Shown here: piece by piece, positions 6,021-7,982 of the stretch
Position numbering within the stretch: the first letter of the stretch is position 1
Layout of the letters: every line of letters starts with the position of its first letter
Source: Akkermansiaceae bacterium UBA2367
GTDB lineage: Bacteria > Verrucomicrobiota > Verrucomicrobiia > Verrucomicrobiales > DEV007
Assembly: GCA_002344525.1 (NCBI GenBank)
Contig: DDTJ01000010.1
Location: 1-7,982, forward strand
Direction of reading: 5' to 3'
DNA: 7,982 nucleotides
Notes under the pieces: generated by a model
What the model was told of the DNA's origin: nothing
The model's database searches: none
What the model saw: only the letters and a program-made list of their open reading frames with translations
Translations under genes and position numbers: made by a program

Positions 6021-6033
6021 TCGCGCAGCGCGA
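6021..6033 (-). terminator. Small hairpin downstream of the binding-protein gene
   Basis: On the minus strand TCGCG-CTG-CGCGA is followed by TTTCGAAAAC, 7 bp past the stop codon. The 5-bp stem and short T run make it a weak intrinsic terminator candidate at best; the larger repeat beyond it may do this job instead. Confidence 0.25.
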
Positions 6034-6040
6034 AGCGTCG

Positions 6041-7048
6041 CTATTTCCCCACCTTCGCCCTCAAATCCGCCCAAAACGCCTCGACGTTGTCCTTGCGGAT
6101 CTGGCGTCCGGGAATGTGGATGAAAGGATCGGTCGGAGCCTCGCCCCCGCTCGCGAGCCCGTGGAGCACCTTGACGGACTGGTAGCCGTATTCGTAGGGG
6201 TTCTGCACCACGGTGCCGTGGACCGTCCCGGCTTGGATTCCGGCGAGGGTCGCCTCGTCCTCGTCGAAACCGATCACCTTCACCACGTTCAGTTTGCCCG
6301 CCTGTTCGAGGGCTTGGAGGATCGCGGGCGGGTTGTAGGCGAAGAGCCCGATCATCGCGTCGATCTCCGGGTGCCGCGAGAGGGCGTCCTCGGCGTTCGC
6401 CTTGGCCTTGGCGAAATCGAAAGCGTCGGTGAGCGTGCCGAGGATCTTGAAGCCCTCCCCCTCGATCACCCCGGAAGGCGGGTCGAAACGGGAGGCGTCC
6501 TCGGAGCGCCCGAGGAGCTCGTCGATCACGCCTTGGCGGCGCTTGCGCGAATTGTCCTGCTCCATGCGCCCGACGAGGATCATGACCTCGCCGCCTTGGG
6601 GCAGGGCCTCCTTCACGAGCTGGCCGCAGAGCCGCCCGGCGGTGTAGTTGTCCATGCCGATGTAGGCGAGGCGGGCGGAGTCCGGCGCATCGGAGTCGTG
6701 GGTGACCAGCTTCGTCGCCGCGGCCACCTGGTCCAGCATCCCGGTCTGGTTGGCAGGGTCGATGGGGCTCACCGCCACCCCGGCGTAGCCTCGCGCGGCC
6801 GCGTCCTCCAGCATCTGCTTCTGGTCCGTGAGAGAACCCGGCATGAAAACCCCGACCTCGACCCCGAGATCCTTCCCGGCCTGCTTCGCCCCGGCTTCGG
6901 CGATGGTCCAGAACTCGGCCACGCCGTTCGTGATGAAGGCGTAGCGGGGAGAGGCCCCTCCACCCGGCTCGGACGAATCGCGGCAGCCGCCGAGGAGGAA
7001 CAAACCGACGAAGGGGAGGAAAACGCCAAGGAAGGTCCGGGGGATCAT
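6041..7048 (-). CDS. Sugar-type ABC transporter substrate-binding lipoprotein (RbsB-like, Peripla_BP_4)
   Basis: This 335-residue protein begins with a lipoprotein signal peptide: MIPR, a hydrophobic stretch and the lipobox LLGGC with Cys22 as lipidation site. A type I periplasmic binding fold follows, starting YAFITNGVAEFWTIAEAGA (about 36-54). Typical RbsB-family features are GVAVSPIDPA, THDSDAPDSARLAYIGMDNY with acidic ligand-contact candidates, AGRLCGQLVKEAL, a conserved RRQGVIDEL, AIFAYN-like GLFAYNPPAIL, VKVIGFDEDEATLAGI and GTVVQNPYEYGYQSV. The likely ligand is a pentose or hexose, or an autoinducer-like sugar. No permease or ATPase gene is adjacent, so the transporter partners lie elsewhere or the protein acts as a sensor input. 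It is read opposite to the methyltransferase and downstream of the dehydratase with a 65-bp gap that holds its own -10-like box. Confidence 0.93.
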   Translation of the reverse strand: MIPRTFLGVFLPFVGLFLLGGCRDSSEPGGGASPRYAFITNGVAEFWTIAEAGAKQAGKDLGVEVGVFMPGSLTDQKQMLEDAAARGYAGVAVSPIDPANQTGMLDQVAAATKLVTHDSDAPDSARLAYIGMDNYTAGRLCGQLVKEALPQGGEVMILVGRMEQDNSRKRRQGVIDELLGRSEDASRFDPPSGVIEGEGFKILGTLTDAFDFAKAKANAEDALSRHPEIDAMIGLFAYNPPAILQALEQAGKLNVVKVIGFDEDEATLAGIQAGTVHGTVVQNPYEYGYQSVKVLHGLASGGEAPTDPFIHIPGRQIRKDNVEAFWADLRAKVGK

Positions 7049-7054
7049 GGGCCG

Positions 7055-7083
7055 AGACTATCTCGCCCAGCCCGGAGAGGAAA
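7055..7083 (-). promoter_or_regulatory. Predicted leaderless promoter of the binding-protein gene
   Basis: On the minus strand TAGTCT (7060-7055) ends 6 nt before the ATG at 7048. A weak -35 candidate, TTTCCT (7083-7078), is 17 bp further up. The position of the -10 box implies transcription starting at the start codon. No Shine-Dalgarno sequence lies between. Confidence 0.4.
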
Positions 7084-7113
7084 GCTTTTTCCGCGTCCCT
7101 GCGCGGTCGCGCC

Positions 7114-7398
7114 TCAATCCACCAGCGTATCGACCTTTTTCGCCACCTCGATATCCGCCTCGGTGAGGCCGCCGGCATCGTGGGTGGTGAGGCGGATCGT
7201 GACCGTACACCAGCGGATGTCGATGTCGGGATGGTGCCCGGCCTCCTCCGATATCTCGGCGACGGCGTTGACGAAGTCGATGCCCTCCATGAAATCGTCG
7301 AACTCCAACGCCCGCACGATGGTGTTGTTCTCAAGATCCCACTCGGGGAGCTTTTTCAGGAGCACCGCAAGCTCGTCTGCGTCGATCAATTCTGACAT
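7114..7398 (-). CDS. phhB: 4a-hydroxytetrahydrobiopterin dehydratase (pterin-4a-carbinolamine dehydratase)
   Basis: This 94-residue protein is the usual size for the family. It dehydrates 4a-hydroxytetrahydropterin to the quinonoid dihydropterin, recycling the cofactor of aromatic amino acid hydroxylases. The signature EEAGHHPDI (51-59) holds the paired histidines His55-His56 and Pro57 of the active site. WCTVTIRLTTHDAGGLTEAD (63-82) carries the second conserved strand and turn, with Trp63 and His73. The N-terminal part (LPEW, FDDFMEGIDFVNAVAEIS) matches the family helix. The phhB symbol reflects family only: no phenylalanine hydroxylase gene is in the window, and bacterial members without one may have other pterin roles or act in molybdopterin-related metabolism. 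It is transcribed divergently from the rhodanese gene. Confidence 0.93.
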   Translation of the reverse strand: MSELIDADELAVLLKKLPEWDLENNTIVRALEFDDFMEGIDFVNAVAEISEEAGHHPDIDIRWCTVTIRLTTHDAGGLTEADIEVAKKVDTLVD

Positions 7399-7403
7399 GG
7401 TGG

Positions 7404-7409
7404 ATGGTA
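7404..7409 (-). promoter_or_regulatory. Predicted -10 box of the dehydratase gene
   Basis: On the minus strand TACCAT ends 5 nt before the ATG at 7398, the same TAnnnT-to-ATG arrangement as three other genes here. No convincing -35 hexamer is visible at 16-18 bp, so this rests on the -10 box and its position alone. Confidence 0.35.
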
Positions 7410-7527
7410 AGGAAGATGGCTTTCTACCGTTTTACGCCCCTCCCGCAACCGAAAATCTCGCCCGGAAGGAAGAATTTGCGCAAAGCGGCGGCGGAAACAG
7501 CGGAACCGTCTCCCTGTCGAATCGCGC

Positions 7528-7556
7528 TTCCAATCCCCATCGGCCCGCCCTACCTT
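7528..7556 (+). promoter_or_regulatory. Predicted leaderless promoter of the rhodanese gene
   Basis: TACCTT (7551-7556) ends 6 nt before the ATG at 7563, with a weak -35 candidate TTCCAA (7528-7533) at a 17-bp spacing. The arrangement again places the transcription start on or beside the A of the start codon. It lies in the 164-bp divergent gap with the dehydratase gene. Confidence 0.42.
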
Positions 7557-7562
7557 CCCTCC

Positions 7563-7916
7563 ATGCTCCCTCCCGACAACGAACTGGAAATCGCCCCCGC
7601 CGAACTCGCCGCCCTGCGCGACGATCCCGGAGCACCCGATATCCGGCTCATCGACTGCCGCGAGGAGGACGAGTTCGCGCTCTGCCGCATCGAGGGGGCG
7701 GAGTTGATCCCGCTCTCGCGCTTTGCCGAGATGGCCTCCGCCCGGCTGCTGCGAAGCGACGACCCGCGACCGCTCGTGGTCTACTGCCATCACGGGATGC
7801 GCTCGATGCACGCGACGATTTTCCTTCGGGAGAGAGGGCGGAAGGAGGTCTGGAGCCTTGCGGGGGGAATTGATCTTTGGTCGCGGATGGTTGATCCGGG
7901 GGTGATGCGGTATTGA
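7563..7916 (+). CDS. Single-domain rhodanese-like sulfurtransferase
   Basis: This 117-residue cytoplasmic protein is one rhodanese domain, which carries a persulfide on its active-site cysteine and passes sulfur to acceptors. Evidence is the early LIDCREEDEFALCRIEGAE block (29-47; Asp31 and Arg33 are conserved in the fold), IPLSRF, and the strand LVVYC leading to the active loop CHHGMRS with Cys75, close to the CxxGxRS form. The C-terminal VWSLAGGIDLW is also typical. Cysteine, glycine and arginine of the loop are all present, so it should be active. The frame is open further upstream, but the ATG at 7563 starts at the family's usual position and has a promoter-like box just before it. The sequence does not reveal an acceptor, and no sulfur-pathway neighbour is seen. 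Confidence 0.93.
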   Translation: MLPPDNELEIAPAELAALRDDPGAPDIRLIDCREEDEFALCRIEGAELIPLSRFAEMASARLLRSDDPRPLVVYCHHGMRSMHATIFLRERGRKEVWSLAGGIDLWSRMVDPGVMRY

Positions 7917-7923
7917 GAGCCTC

Positions 7924-7964
7924 TTACTCCTTACTCATACTCCTACTCAAACTCCGCCGAGTAA
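7924..7964. repeat. TACTC-rich repeat tract with terminal TTACTC/GAGTAA inverted pair
   Basis: After the rhodanese stop, TTACTC (with C or A following) recurs in short spacing as TTACTCC, TTACTCA, TACTCC, TACTCAA, ACTCC. The tract closes with GAGTAA (7959-7964), the reverse complement of TTACTC at 7931-7936, enclosing a short GCCG-containing loop region. It could be a weak transcript-end hairpin or the start of a dispersed repeat cut by the window edge. Nothing else is seen to 7982. Confidence 0.45.
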
Positions 7965-7982
7965 TTCCAAATCGCTTTCAAA

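Noticed and set aside
7091..7106. CCGCG-TCCCTG-CGCGG hairpin as terminator of the dehydratase gene
   Set aside because: On the transcribed minus strand the stem is followed by A residues rather than a T tract, and the spot overlaps the upstream part of the next gene's promoter region.
3828..7334. Very long minus-strand open frame (1168 codons)
   Set aside because: It runs antisense through the anchored protein and methyltransferase genes and out of frame through the binding-protein gene, with Arg/Gly/Pro-rich composition and no recognisable domain. It is a product of high GC.
5891..7873. Long plus-strand open frame (660 codons)
   Set aside because: It is antisense to the binding-protein and dehydratase genes, which have clear motifs, and crosses the inverted repeat. 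No domain is visible in it.

Overview
The window is GC-rich, densely coded bacterial chromosomal DNA with seven convincing protein genes and no RNA gene, CRISPR array or IS transposase that I can support. Gene types (a SUMF1-like protein with a verrucomicrobial-style N-terminal stub, an Rpn/PD-(D/E)XK family nuclease, a lone sugar-binding lipoprotein) and dispersed intergenic repeats built on ATCTGCGG/ATCAGCGG and CGAAATCCGAA units resemble what I know from Verrucomicrobiota, with Planctomycetota less likely. This placement rests on recalled resemblance, not on a search.

Layout, left to right: (1) 2-961 +, the 3' part of a SUMF1/formylglycine-generating-enzyme-like gene, with a 93-bp palindromic repeat element in frame in its linker. 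(2) 962-1166, a palindrome just after the stop, then a composite repeat, then a promoter. (3) 1167-2162 +, an Rpn-family nuclease. (4) 2163-2520, a partial second copy of the composite repeat, then a large inverted repeat whose left arm is ten tandem copies of a 10-mer, then a 16-bp palindrome. (5) 2521-5894 +, a tight three-gene run: glycerate 2-kinase, a membrane-anchored protein with an internally duplicated domain, and a beta-class DNA methyltransferase (gaps 23 and 21 bp). (6) 5895-6040, a second member of the 10-bp-period inverted repeat family, between convergent genes. (7) 6041-7048 -, a sugar-type ABC substrate-binding lipoprotein. (8) 7114-7398 -, pterin-4a-carbinolamine dehydratase. 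(9) 7563-7916 +, a single-domain rhodanese, divergent from the dehydratase. (10) 7917-7982, a TACTC-rich repeat tract.

The genes do not form one pathway. Glycerate kinase feeds central carbon metabolism, the binding protein serves sugar sensing or uptake, the dehydratase recycles pterin cofactor, and the rhodanese moves sulfur. The methyltransferase has no restriction partner in view. The interesting material is mostly non-coding: at least three kinds of palindromic or periodic repeat, one of them absorbed into a reading frame, and TAnnnT -10-like hexamers 5-7 nt before four start codons, suggesting leaderless transcription. I see no clear new defence or multi-gene system here.
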